NCBI GenBank assembly: GCA_947179485.1
Contig: OX359246.1
Location: forward strand, 3,472,001 to 3,536,000
Source: Allacma fusca
Taxonomy: Eukaryota; Arthropoda; Collembola; Symphypleona; Sminthuridae
DNA: 64,000 bases
Direction of reading: 5' to 3'
Part shown: positions 1 to 11,829 of the stretch, piece after piece
How positions within the stretch are numbered: the stretch's first letter is position 1
Layout of the letters: the number at the start of each line of letters is the position of its first letter
Program-made: the position numbers and the translations under genes
Notes under the pieces: generated by a model
Databases searched by the model: none
What the model saw: the letters and a program-made list of their open reading frames with translations, nothing else
Told to the model about the DNA's origin: nothing

Positions 1-720
1 GCCTACGAGAGTCTAGTCCCTGGAAATGAGCAGTCACTTCATATGGGCATGTCATTTGAGTGTATTCCTTTATAATGTCGTTCATTTCGCTCTATTGTAA
101 TTTTCTATTCGTATTCAAATCCTCCTCCAAGGCTACAGTCCTTTTTGTGATGATGTTGGAAATCAGTGAACAATTCCGAGGATATTTTTTAAGCTCAGAA
201 AAGAAAAGCAGTTTTGAATTGTTCCTTTGAATAAAGTGGGCAATTGCTCTAAGAAGCCTTGCAATCCTGGTATTTTTAATTGGGCACAGTAAAAAATGAC
301 AACTTTTATGCATTTTTAAAAGTGCGCTAAAAACATGCGATTTCTAAGAGCAAAACTTAGAAATTCAACGCTAAAATTTTGAAGAAATACTTCCCAAATT
401 ATCATTTTTAAAAATTAGAACTGTGTGCTCTAAAATTCAAAGCTTATTCCGGAAATTCAAAACACCCTGAAAAATTTACTGTAAATTATATCATTTGCCC
501 CGGATTACAAACACTTCCCCTAAAATTTAAAACATACCCCTAAAAATTCAAATTTTGTCCCTGAAATACAAAATGTCTCCCAAAAATTATTTCCGAAATT
601 CGAAACATTTTCCAAAATTTCAAAAAATGCATTAAACACTTGAAATATTTACCGAAAATTCGAAAAATTACCTGAAATTTAAAAAAATTACCTAAAATCC
701 AGAACGTATTCACAAAACGG

Positions 721-880
721 TTTGATTTACCTTAAATGCAATAAATTTACCCAAAATGCAATAAATTTACCCAAAATGTAATAAATTTACCCAAAATGTA
801 ATAAATTTACCCAAAATGCAATAAATTTACCCAAAATATAATAAATTTACCCAAAACACAATAAATTTATACGAATTGCA
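721..880. repeat. 20-bp tandem repeat, about 8 copies
   Basis: The unit ataaatttacccaaaatgca recurs in exact 20-bp register from 741 to 860, with degenerate copies at both ends. It lies inside a longer AT-rich stretch (about 400-1,000) of diverged cccaaaattt-type repeats. Confidence 0.9.
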
Positions 881-3283
881 AAGCGATTACCAAAAATACA
901 ATACATTTACCTAAAATTCAAACAACCCCCCAAAAATTCACACCTTTCCACCCAAATTTTAAGCATTTTCCCCAAAATTTGAAACCTCCACCCGAAATTA
1001 AAGCAATGTCCCCAAAACGTCAATTATTATCAATGAAATTCAAACGTTTCCACAAAAAATCAATCATTTCCTCTAAATATCTAATTTTTGTCAAAAAATG
1101 CCAAACTGCATCAACTCAAACCTTTAAAACTTTCCTTCGAATTAAAAAGTTAAATTTAAATTGCAAAACGTTTCTTCCACTTATAAAATCTAGTCCAGTT
1201 TATGCGTATGTATAAGTGATTAAATATGGAGTGAATATATCATATCGACAACTTACATACACATGCGCAATGATGGAGGGATTACTTTTTGGGGAAATTT
1301 GTTGAAGGATACAAAACTATGTACGTAAAAACTTGAATTTCATTGAAATAGCGAAAATCAAAATTTCATCGACTTTCAAAAACTCAAAATTCTTATGGGA
1401 TTTAACATTAACTTTTTCTGAAAAGACAGGGACCCACCTGTGGTATCGTTTTAAATTTTGAAACTTTGGTGACGTGTCCTAGGAGAACGGGGCAAAATGC
1501 ACTCGAGTTACATGAGTTTTGAAACATACTAGGTGAGTACTAAAACATGTGCTATGCTTTGTTTGAATCGGCTTGTACCATCCCAAAATCTTACCTTGTT
1601 AGAATACGATTTTTTTAAATAAATTCAAAAATGGCACCTAACGTTCTAAAAATTCCATTCAAACTCCTAAAATCACTTTTCTTAAAATTCGTCCAATGTT
1701 CAATAAATTATCAAATTCCCAAACGTTAGTCCCTCCTTGTTCCAAATGAATTTTCAATGTTTAAAAATTTTACCATCCATAATAATTTTTGTGGGTAAAT
1801 TGTCTCAAAACAAAACACAAAACAGTAAACTCAATTAAACTTTTTTTATTTTACGGGGCTAAAACGCCTATAATAAAAATCTGCAAAGGGAAAAATAAAA
1901 ATGTTCTGGAGGTCAAAAAATGTTGATTTTGAAATGTATTCTGCCCTGAAAGCTGTATTTTGAGGATTGGGAAAGGAATTCGTTTGAATGTATATTGAGG
2001 ATATTAGGAAGTAGTAGGACATTAGGATTTAAATCCGAGTGTAATCTCTTTGATGGTAACATTCTGCGGAAATGGGTTGTGAAGTCTGAGATCGATCCTC
2101 TTTTCTCTCTCTTGTTCCACTTTTTAAGGGGAACGTTCGGGGAAGCCGGATCTCCTCCGCCCGAGACATTTAAAGCCTGAGAAGCGGAATGGTGGAGTTG
2201 GGAGTGAATGCAGAGTGGATGCATTTATACGATACTTAATGATAATTATGAGGATATTATTGTGCCAGTGCGTATGTTATAGGTGTCTCCGCATCTGTTA
2301 CTTGTCTTTAATTACGACTTCAAAAGCCTCCTCCTGCCGCATATGATAAATTCACAACGTGGAAATTAACTGTCAAACTCCCTTTTCTTCCAAAACCGTT
2401 CCCATGGAAACCTCCCTATATTTGAAACCTTTTCAACCCATTTGTAACGCTTCGCAAAATTTATGCACTCCCAAGAAAATTGCGGTGGAAATTTATAGGG
2501 AGACTTTCAAAATCACACCTATATTTTCCATATGATGCATAAATTTTATCCAAGGATTTCCCAATTGAATCTTTCAGGGATTTAAAGGTAAGAGAGTGGC
2601 GCCGGAGTAATTAAAGGACCACGCAAATATTTCCCAAATTTACCACAAAATTTCATCAGTAAGGAAACCCACGTTCCAATTTGTATCGAAAAAGTTTTTC
2701 AGAAACACAAAATACGGGCAAATAAAAAATCAGTCAATTGAACGAAATGTTAAAACCGTCAAAAATATGAGTAATAAAATGCAAAATTTTTCTATTGCAT
2801 TAATTTCACAAAAAAAAATTATTTTCATATTTTCCGTTCAGATTTTTCATTGGACCTTGCGATTTTTGCTCGATAATGGTACGTTCAAAAACCCTTTTTT
2901 TGTTAAGTGTTTACACTGTTACGCTCCAAATTCGCTATTTTGGTTCAATTTATAACACTGCACGTTCAAAATTCTGTATTGTGGTTAAATTTTAAAAAGC
3001 TTTTTGCAAGGTAAAAAATATTTTAACCCATGTTTTTGAGTAAATTTTTTTATATTTCCATCAAATTTGTAAACAAATTTTACAATTTTACGGGAAATTA
3101 TCGCAATTTTAACGTGTGTAAAATTAGGGGTAAATTTTTTTCGTAATTTGAAATCGAATTTTAAGGGTGATAAAATGTTCACATCGCCGCACTGTCGTTC
3201 AATGCATAAAATTGGGCGTTTAATATTCCTTTTTCGTAAAATTTTTCGAATTTTTCCTGTTTTGTTTTCCGTTCAATTTTTTT

Positions 3284-3478
3284 TTATCGGGCAAATTTTA
3301 TATTTCGGTTCAAATTTTTTTTTATCGGGCAAATTTTATATTTCGGTTCAAATTTTTCTTATATCGGGCAAATTTTATATTTCTGTTAAAATTTTTCTTA
3401 TATCGGGCAAATTTTATATTTCTGTTAAAATTTTTCTTATATCAGGCAAATTTTATATTTTCGTTCAAAATTCGAATC
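3284..3478. repeat. 39-bp tandem repeat, 5 copies
   Basis: The segment tatcgggcaaattttatatt recurs at 3,284, 3,323, 3,362, 3,401 and 3,440, an exact 39-bp period. Because 39 is a multiple of 3, the array stays open as a repetitive frame, which I regard as non-coding. Confidence 0.9.
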
Positions 3479-6400
3479 TGTCTTTCAAATTTTTTAATTT
3501 ACTACAAAATTTTGATTTTTTAATTCAGATTGTCTTGACCTGATGATATATTTTGGGTCTGTTTGAAGGTATTGACCTGAAATGGGTTTTAGAGCAAATT
3601 GAATGGGAAGGAGTAAATGGAATAAGTATTTAATTTGTGGCTGGTCCCGAATGAAAAATGAAAAGCCATCTGACTCGTCCCATTCCGTTTGATTCCCTTT
3701 GCCGACTTTTGACTCCGGCTTTGAACCTGGGCTGGGTTTTGCAAAGCCAAAGACAGACAGGGGTGATTAATTACTGTCACTCATTCCGGATTTATTAATT
3801 ATTCCCAGGACCTGAGTTCTCATCTCTTCCCGTAATATCTCCCTTGGCATAATAGCAAAGCTCACTCTACTCTCTCAGTCTCCACGTTCCCCCAATTTAA
3901 AACCCCCACAATTTATTGCCCATCCTCCGAATGTCATGTGTGCACTTTTTCTCTCCCTTTCAACATTTTCCTCTCGATTTTTTCTCCGTCCCCCGCTCTT
4001 TTTTCTCAATCTCTCCAATATCGACAGAGAGAGAGAGAAAAAAAAAGTTGGGCTAACTACTCCCTGGTCCGGAGGGAATTCCCTTAAGAAACGTTCAAGT
4101 AAATTACATTAGAGGAGGGAAGCTATCTGGCCGGAAATACGATCAGTTTTTTTTCTCTCTCCAAACTCCCTCCGCTGGACTGGACACGAGGCCTGAAAAT
4201 CGTGGAGGGAATAAGAATCTATTTTTCTTCCTTCCATTATAATTGCATTTCTCAAGGGAGAAAATTTTATCCAATTTTCCCCTCAAAATTTTAGCCCCAA
4301 ATTTTACCCTTATCTCAAATCTGCAAAAAGGATTTTTTCTAACACAAAATATATAGGAATCATTTTTACATTTAAAATTTTACACCCGCTAAAATTTTTC
4401 TCACCCTTAAAATTCGATTCCAAATTTTGAAGAAAATTTTGCCCTAAATTTACTCAAGTTAAATTTGCGAAAATTCTCCGTAAAATCGTAAAATTTGTGT
4501 ACAAATTTTGGGGAAATTTGGGTTATTGGGCAAAAATATGGGTTAAATATTTTTACCTTGAAAAGGAATTTATTTTGCAAAATTTAGGGGAAAAGAAAAC
4601 ATTCATTTTTGCGAAAACATTTTTCAAAAAAATCAAATAAAATTTTGGGAAATGTTTTTGCAAGAATGATTTTTAGTTGATTTGTATAGAGGAATTTATT
4701 GGAGTTTTAGGAATTAAAATATTCATATGGATTTGTTTCAGTTAGTGGATTTATTGGAACACGTTTTTCAATAAAAGGGAAAATGCAAGGGCTAGTTCCT
4801 GGACTGAGAAAGGATTCAGGGAAATGTAAATTGAGAAAGTTTCCCTTTCCCAAACATGGGATGTGTTTCCTGGAAGGGAAGTAACGAAGGGAAAACATTC
4901 TTTTTGTTGTTTTCCTTTGACTCTCTCCTACTCACGTAATTTAATTCCTCCTCCTTAAAGAGCATCTTGTCTTTGTGCTCTTTCCTTCCAGATCTGCTTT
5001 TTTGGGGACCCTAATTGGAATTGAGCTTGTCACGTTATTTCAAATTCCTTGCATTCCTTTAGTACAGATTTCTTATCTTGATGTCTGTCCTGTCCTAAAT
5101 CCTGAAACATTTTTCAACCCGTTTTTTTAATTCTAGGGAAGTTGTATTTAACTGTTTTTTCTTGGAGTTTGTTTTACAATTGCAATGAAATTTTGGGGAT
5201 AATAAGTTTAGGGTGAATCGATAGAAATTTTACGAATAAAGTGCGTCAAACCGAAAAATTTGGAGAAATGTCGAAAACGTTTTGGATAACGTTTAGGCAA
5301 AATTTGGAGAAAATTCAAAGATATTTGGGGATGATTTTCGGAACATTTCGGAGATAATTTTGAATTCCATTTACTTTATTTTAATGAAATTATATTACTT
5401 CCAATTGTAGAAAATTTAAAAACATTTTTTTAAAACATTTGCGTCAAATGTTAAACATTGAAATATTGCGAGTCAAAATTAGAGAATCTAAAACCAAAAT
5501 TTAGAAAAAAAGGGGAAATAATTTAGAAAAAATTTAAAGAAAAGTTACCGAAAATTTAATGAAAATGTACAGAAATCGGAAAGAAATTGTACTAAAATAT
5601 TCAAAAACATTTAGAGAAACCAACGCAAAAATTTAGACATTTTAAAGAATTTTTTGCAAAATACAAATTTTAAAGAAGTTTGAGAAAATTTGGCACCATT
5701 TTAAGCAAAAATGTAAAAACAAATAAGCCAATTTTTGAGTAAAGTTTAAACAAAATTTTGAGAAACGCTTAAGCTAAAGTTAGAGAGAAATTTAAAAAAA
5801 TGTAGAGAAAATTTATAGTATTTTCTGAAAAAATTAGAGAAAAAAGAATTTATAGAAAATGTAAAGAAAAATTAATAAAATTATAAGCCAAATGAAAAAG
5901 AGAATGTGTAAAGAAAATATAATGGATGTTGTACGAAAACGCGGGCGGTATTTTAAAGTAATTTTGCAGCCTTCGTTTCGTTTTTTGTTTTTTGCTGAAA
6001 ATCCCGTAAATTTTTAAATTGACCTTGGGCAGCCCATTATTTTCGGGAGGGGCAAAGGACCGGATTCCCATTTTCATGAGTAATTTCCCAGCGAAGAGGT
6101 TTCTTTTGTGAAAGATTAATAAATCAGAGGAGAGCGTGAGAAGAAAGGAAAGTCCAAATGTGATTTTTCATTGTGTGAGAAGATTGAAAGGAGTAAAGGA
6201 AAGTCATCCTTGAATTTCCCTGAAGACGCTCCCATTTCCCTAAATACTATTGAGTGAATATTACGGACATTATTATTTCTCTTCTTTCGGGAACCTTGGG
6301 GATTAAACCTTTCAATTTTATGCAAGCCCATATGTTCCCACCAAAAAATGGGATCACAAAAAATTCCGAAAATATTGAGATCAAGATGGGAAAGAATAGA

Positions 6401-7086
6401 GATAGAAATCACACGATTGAACAAGCTCTATTTGAAATAATCACGTCACGCTGGAACGTTTATATTAATACTCGCTTTTGTATTCATTTTAGTTCACAGT
6501 TGTCATAGACCCAATCAATTCATCAGATCTAGTTGTTAAGCTAGCGACAGCTTGGCGGCGCTTCTAAAAAACATTAAATAAAAGCTTAACACTTGCTTGG
6601 AACAAAATTTAGTTGAAAATTTGAGAATTTATTTGGATCAAAATTCAAGTGCAAGATTGGGAATCTAGTTTTGAGTTAAAATGGAAAATACAATTTGAGG
6701 GCAAAAATATTTAAAATTTTAAAACAATCGTTTAATAATGAAGACAAAATAGTAGTTTAAATTTAATTTAAAAGTGCTTAATATTTAGTCAAATTTTAAA
6801 AAGCTGAAAATTTTGGAGCAAGTTTGTTTCAAATTTCAGATGAATTTTGCTTCAAATTTGAGAGCAAATTTGTTACAAATTTCTGAGCAAATTTGGTTAA
6901 TATTTTTGAGCCGATTTGATTAAAATTTCGGAACAGTTTATTCTTAAAATTGATTCAGGTTTTGGAGAAAATTGTTTTAATATTGTCCTGAAATTTTTGT
7001 AAAAATTTAACTAAAATTTGTTTTAAAATTAAAGTAAAATTGTTCTAATTTTTGAAACAAAATCGGTTTAAACAAATTTAGGCGAA

Positions 7087-7229
7087 ATTAGTTTAACATT
7101 TTTTAAATTAGTTTAACATTTTTTAAATTAGTTTAACATTTTTTAAATTAGTTTAACATTTTTTAAATTAGTTTAACATTTTTTAAATTAGTTTAACATT
7201 TTTTAAATTAGTTTAACATTTTTTAAATT
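7087..7229. repeat. 20-bp tandem repeat, 7 copies
   Basis: The unit attagtttaacattttttaa is repeated almost without change seven times (gtttaacatt at 7,091, then every 20 bp to 7,211). The flanks (6,600-7,350) hold diverged caaatttgnttaaaatttt-like copies, suggesting recent expansion from older material. Confidence 0.92.
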
Positions 7230-8341
7230 TGTTTCAAAATTTGCACAAATTTGTTTAAATTTTCATCAATATTTTTTAAAATTTTGGCTCAAATTTAGTT
7301 AAAGTGCTGCCTCAAATTTGTTTAAAATATTTAGATCAAATGTAGCTTTAAACTGATAGCATAGTTGTGATTAATATTAGGATAAATTTGTGTTGACGAT
7401 GTTAAAACGCAACATGATAGTCACAAAACTGGGGTAAATTTTGTTCTAAAAACGTAGAGCAAATATTAAACTTAAAATATCGGGGCCAAATATTGTGCCT
7501 TGCAATTCGAACATCTGGTGATGTTGCCCAATATCTCTATAAAATATGGGTTGAGAAAAACACTTGAGCCCACATCTATTGATAAAGCTATGAAAACATT
7601 TTCCCCTCCACATCCGATATTCCTCATGCCATAATTTCACGCACGCAGTTTCTCGTGCAGCCGGTGATAAAAAAGAGAAACTAAAAAGGGACTGGGAGTT
7701 GGCCGGAAGGAAACACGTGGGCAGGCACATTTTACCCCAAACTTGAAACTATTCAGAAACGCATTGATGCAGCATGTGTGTAAGCATTCGATCCTCGAGC
7801 GAAAATCCTTTCACTGATCATCTCCGGACATACATTTGCTCTCCTGCATTTCACGCCCCGTTTAAATCCTATAAGCAATGGGGCAAGCACAACTTTCCCA
7901 AAATTTCGCTCCACTTTGAAAAATAAACTTTCTCACAAATACTCACATCCAAGAGCTCCGACTTTCCTGGGTTTGAACTTTTCATGCAAAAACTACGTCC
8001 AAATTTAATTTCCACATTTGTCCATAATTACAAACATTTTGCCGAGGTTTTGCAGAAGTTCAGGTCAAATTTGTTTAAAATTTTGAAAAACAATTAAACA
8101 TTGTAGAATAATTTTGACCCTTATGTTGAACCATTCCATGCAAACTTAAAATTTTTTTTCCCAATTTGTTTTTAGAATATTTGGGGTTAAAAATCTCAAA
8201 ACGTTTTGCGCAGCCCTTCTGTAAATGTACTGATGCGACTAAATTTCCGTATTAGTTGCGCTTTTAAAATATAAAAAAATTGCAGACTTTTTTAAAATTT
8301 TGCAAATAAGAACGTTAAATTTTTAACCGCAAATTTTGTTT

Positions 8342-8550
8342 GCGCATTTTTACCTGTACATTTTTCCTACACAGTTTTAGTGTAAATTTTGCTTGCGCAT
8401 TTTTACCCGTACATTTTTCCTACACAGTTTTAGTGTAAAGTTTGCTTGCGCATTTTTACCCGTAAATTGTTCCTTCACAGTTTTAGTGTAAATTTTTCCT
8501 GCACATTTTTATCCGTAAATTTTTCCTGTAAAATTTTCCCCAAAAATTAA
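8342..8550. repeat. 53-bp tandem repeat, about 4 copies
   Basis: Copies begin with gcgcatttttacc at 8,342, 8,395 and 8,448, and a diverged gcacattttta copy starts at 8,501. The unit also contains cacagttttagtgtaaattt. Divergence increases towards the 3' end. Confidence 0.85.
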
Positions 8551-9979
8551 TCCGCCAATTCTTTCCTCAGAAAATTGTCCAGAAAATATTTACGTCAATT
8601 ATTAACCAAAATTTTTCGCCAGAAATGTTTCCCCGTAATTTTTTTGAAAGAAATTTTTTCCAGTACATTTTCCCCGTAAATTTGAGACCTGATGCCCGAA
8701 ACAAATTAGGGATTTTCGGTGAGAAATTCTGAATGGTTTGGGCTGGCTGGGAAGAAATGCTGAAATTGGTTCATTTCCCGGAAGGGCCATTTGGGTCTGG
8801 TAATATGGGAAATCGGGGACTGTGAGAAAAAGAAGAAATAAATGGGTGTGTGAAGGGACCTAATGCTCCTCCTCGTGATTCATATCGTTCCATAAAAATG
8901 ATTAAGCCTCCCCCTAGTGCGTTAAAAATAGGTAAAAAATGGAGGGACAGATAAATTCAAACCTCTGACTCAGACCATGTCAGACGCAGTTCCTTCCATC
9001 CCATAACATTGCCTAATCTCTCGCAAATTTATTAATGACCCAGTTCAGGAGGTATGAATTCCTAAAAATGAATACATTCCTTTGATTTATTTCCGGGCAA
9101 AAACTTTTTCCTGCAACAATTTCAATCACCCCTACAAATTATTTATTTCCTAAAAAAAGTTCAATTTGCTTCTGCCCGGAATCCATTTTTTCCTAAAATT
9201 TTCCCCAGTTGAAAAAATTTAGACAAAATAAATTTAATTTATCCTAAACTTTTTCTGTAAAATTCTTTAAAACAAAAATTGCGAAAAATAGTATTTTTAA
9301 TTTTTTGGGGGAAAATGCATTTTTAAATGTATAAATAACACTAGACAATAATATTTGTTTCGGGGGAAAATTATGATAAAATTTTAATGATCAAAATTTT
9401 CAAAAATTTTGACTTGAGGAAATCGTTTTTTATAAATTGAAGACGTGATGTTATTTTGAGCATGTTTTTGCTGTGAAGTGGGAATGATTAAGAGAAGGGA
9501 AAATTTGGGGCTTTAAAAAGGAGGAAATGCGTGGGGGATTTGTATAGGAAAAGTGAGGCTGGGATTTGTAATACGTGACTCCCTGCTTCCCCACTGTTTA
9601 TAAATGTGTTGGAGTATATGTAAAGAGTGTGAACAAGGGAATGGTAAATATTAGGTTTGGCTTTGGCTTCCGACCAAATCCTTCCCAGAAAATCCATGAG
9701 CGTAGAAAAGACGGAGGGGAAAACGACAACGAAACAAACGGACGAGACTTTCTCCTTCCAAAACTTAACGCTCCGTTCAAGCTCATGCAATTATCGGCCT
9801 GAAGTCATGAGATTTCAAATTTGGGTTTATGGGGTTAAATTGTGAGGTTTTGGTATTTCAAGTGGGGAAAAGGTCAAGTGTCAGTTGAGGTCATTACTAA
9901 CCGAAAGAATTTAATTCAGCTCAGATTTCTTGTTCTGTCTGGGAGAAATTTCAGTATTTACTTGCCAATAGTTGTAATC

Positions 9980-10620
9980 AAGTTCCAGTTCAAGTTCAAG
10001 TTCAAGTCAACATCAAGTAGATATTGGGGTTAAGTTGCATTTGAACCAATTTCAAATTCAAGTTTACTTTAGGCTCAAAAATAATTTAAAGTTAGCGATT
10101 AGTTGAAGTGCTAGTTTAGCTCAAGCTTATTCCAAGTTTGGATTGGATTCTGTTCAAGTTTAAATTAAGTCGAAGCTAAAACGTCTCATCAAAGGTTCAT
10201 GTTAAGGTTTGGCCCAAGGCCAATGTGAAGTTTAGTTCAAATTCACATTAGGTCAAATTGTGTTCAAGTTCACTTTTAGGTTAAGTCCATGTTTGTTCCA
10301 AGTTCAAGTTTAGTATAAGTTCAATTTTAGCCCAAGTTCAAGTTAGGCCAATTTCAAGTCTAGTCCAAGTTCAAGTTAGGCCAATTTCAAGTTTAGTCCA
10401 AGTTCAAGTCTAATCCAAGTTCAAGTTTCGTCCAAGTTCAAGTTAGACCAAGTTCAAGTTTAATCCAAGTTCAAGTTTAATCCAAGTTCAAGTTTAATCC
10501 AAGTTCAAGTTTAACCCAAGTTTAAGTTTGGTCCAAGTTCAAGTTTAATCCAAGTTCAATTTTATTTCAAGTTCAAGTTTAACCCAAGTTCAAGTTTGGT
10601 CCAAGTTAAGATAATTTTTT
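9980..10620. repeat. Caagttcaagttta tandem array (about 17 bp)
   Basis: The core unit caagttcaagtttaatc repeats in a 17-bp register around 10,390-10,600. Looser copies extend from about 9,980, and scattered ones continue to about 10,930. Confidence 0.85.
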
Positions 10621-11619
10621 ATCATGTTCAAGTTTAAATCAAATTGAAGCTAAAACTCAGGTCATCTTCACTCAGGTTTGACTTAGCTGAACGATAAGTT
10701 TATTCAAGTTTAGTTCAAGTTTAAGTTTAGGTCATCAGGCCAAGCTCAAGTTCAGGACAAATTCAGGTGAAGTTAATATTTTTGTGAAGGGAAATTTGTT
10801 CCAAATTTGAACGAGTATAAAAGTCAAATGGGCTCAAGTTGTACATTTCAGGGTTAACTTCATGTCAAATTCTAGCTAAAGTTCAGGTCTTCGAAAAGTC
10901 AAGTAAGTCAAGTTCCAGTTTGCACCAAGTTTTACCTAAACATTAAGTTGAAATCAGTGTAATTATAAGTCAGGTCGCTGTAAATTCCCATTTATGATCA
11001 GGTATGAGCTCCAGACTTTTCCCTTATTAGGTCTTATCCAGCTCTAAAAAATCCTTCCTAGCCCAGAATGTTTAGAAGCTTCTCTTCCCATTTTCTTGGT
11101 CCGTTTGGGCGTGTGCGGAAACTCTGAGTGAAGATAAAATACAAGAAAATTGCTTACTCCTGATCATCGTGTCTTCAAGAAGTCGGGACCCTATTTACTA
11201 CTTTTGACTCCACTCCTGCCCATAAATACGGTCCTCATTTATTTCCCCTAAAAATTTTATTTCCCCAGCAGATCACATTTTCTTAATTGGGTCCTAAAAT
11301 TTAAGATTTTATTTTTTGAGAAAAAATCAATTACCCCACTGCTATTACATATGTGGACGGGTGCATGCTCCTTACCCATTTTAAATACAGAGTTATAATG
11401 GGCGCACCCATTTTTTCCAATGGGTTGATTTATGAAACGAAAAATTATTATAGGAATTGGCAATTTTAATGGGAAATTTTATGGGCAGATCTTTTAGCTA
11501 TAAAAATTAATAGTGGTTTTCAAATGTGGAATTTTGAAGTAGGAAATAGTAATTAATTTTTTAGAGACGAAAATTGTAATGGGCAGACCCATTTTGAATA
11601 ATGTATTTTTTAATTACAG

Positions 11620-11829
11620 ATGAGGCCTGTGAGACTACTTCATGTGCCTTTGGAGCGGAGTGTCTGGTTGAGGGCGGAAGAGCGACTTGTCGATGTCCGG
11701 AGTCTTGCTCAACCACTTACGCTCCCATTTGTGGCACCGACGGCCTCACTTACTCCAACGAGTGCCTGCTCCGTATGTACGCCTGCCAAAATCAGAATTC
11801 CATCCGGATACGACATTCAGGCGAATGTG
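11620..11829 (+). CDS. AGRN: Agrin exon: follistatin-like domain FS1
   Basis: This internal exon codes for one complete FS domain, an EGF-like hairpin followed by a Kazal-type subdomain. It is the most N-terminal FS domain seen. The acceptor is ttttttaattacag at 11,619, and the donor is G|gtcagt at 11,830. Both ends are phase 1. Ten cysteines are in canonical spacing: CETTSC, FGAEC, ATCRC, ESC, then APICGTDGLTYSNEC, YAC and GEC. The Kazal signature C-G-T-D-G-x-T-Y-x-N-E-C is intact. In agrin these domains form the rod-like N-terminal half that binds growth factors and carries glycan chains in the extracellular matrix; that role is family knowledge. Eight FS domains precede the LE pair, as in vertebrate agrin, so this is probably FS1. 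No initiator Met or signal peptide is attached: the upstream atg at 11,601 lies in the acceptor tract. Confidence 0.93.

Larger units (their letters stand above)
1..11619. other. Non-coding region upstream of FS1 (5' intron or flank)
   Basis: No exon could be supported in this 11.6 kb. Reading frames are short, lack cysteine-rich or other domain patterns, and mostly coincide with AT-rich repeats. The region alternates complex sequence (for example 2,000-2,700, 3,800-4,250, 7,450-7,950, 9,480-9,800) with degenerate AT-rich repeats and five clearer arrays listed separately. FS1 begins in phase 1, so at least one further coding exon, presumably with the signal peptide, must lie upstream. It may be here and unrecognised, or before the window. 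Confidence 0.6.

Noticed and set aside
11601-11619. ATG just before FS1 as a translation start
   Set aside because: The bases form the pyrimidine-rich acceptor tttttaattacag; the peptide MYFLIT is no signal sequence.
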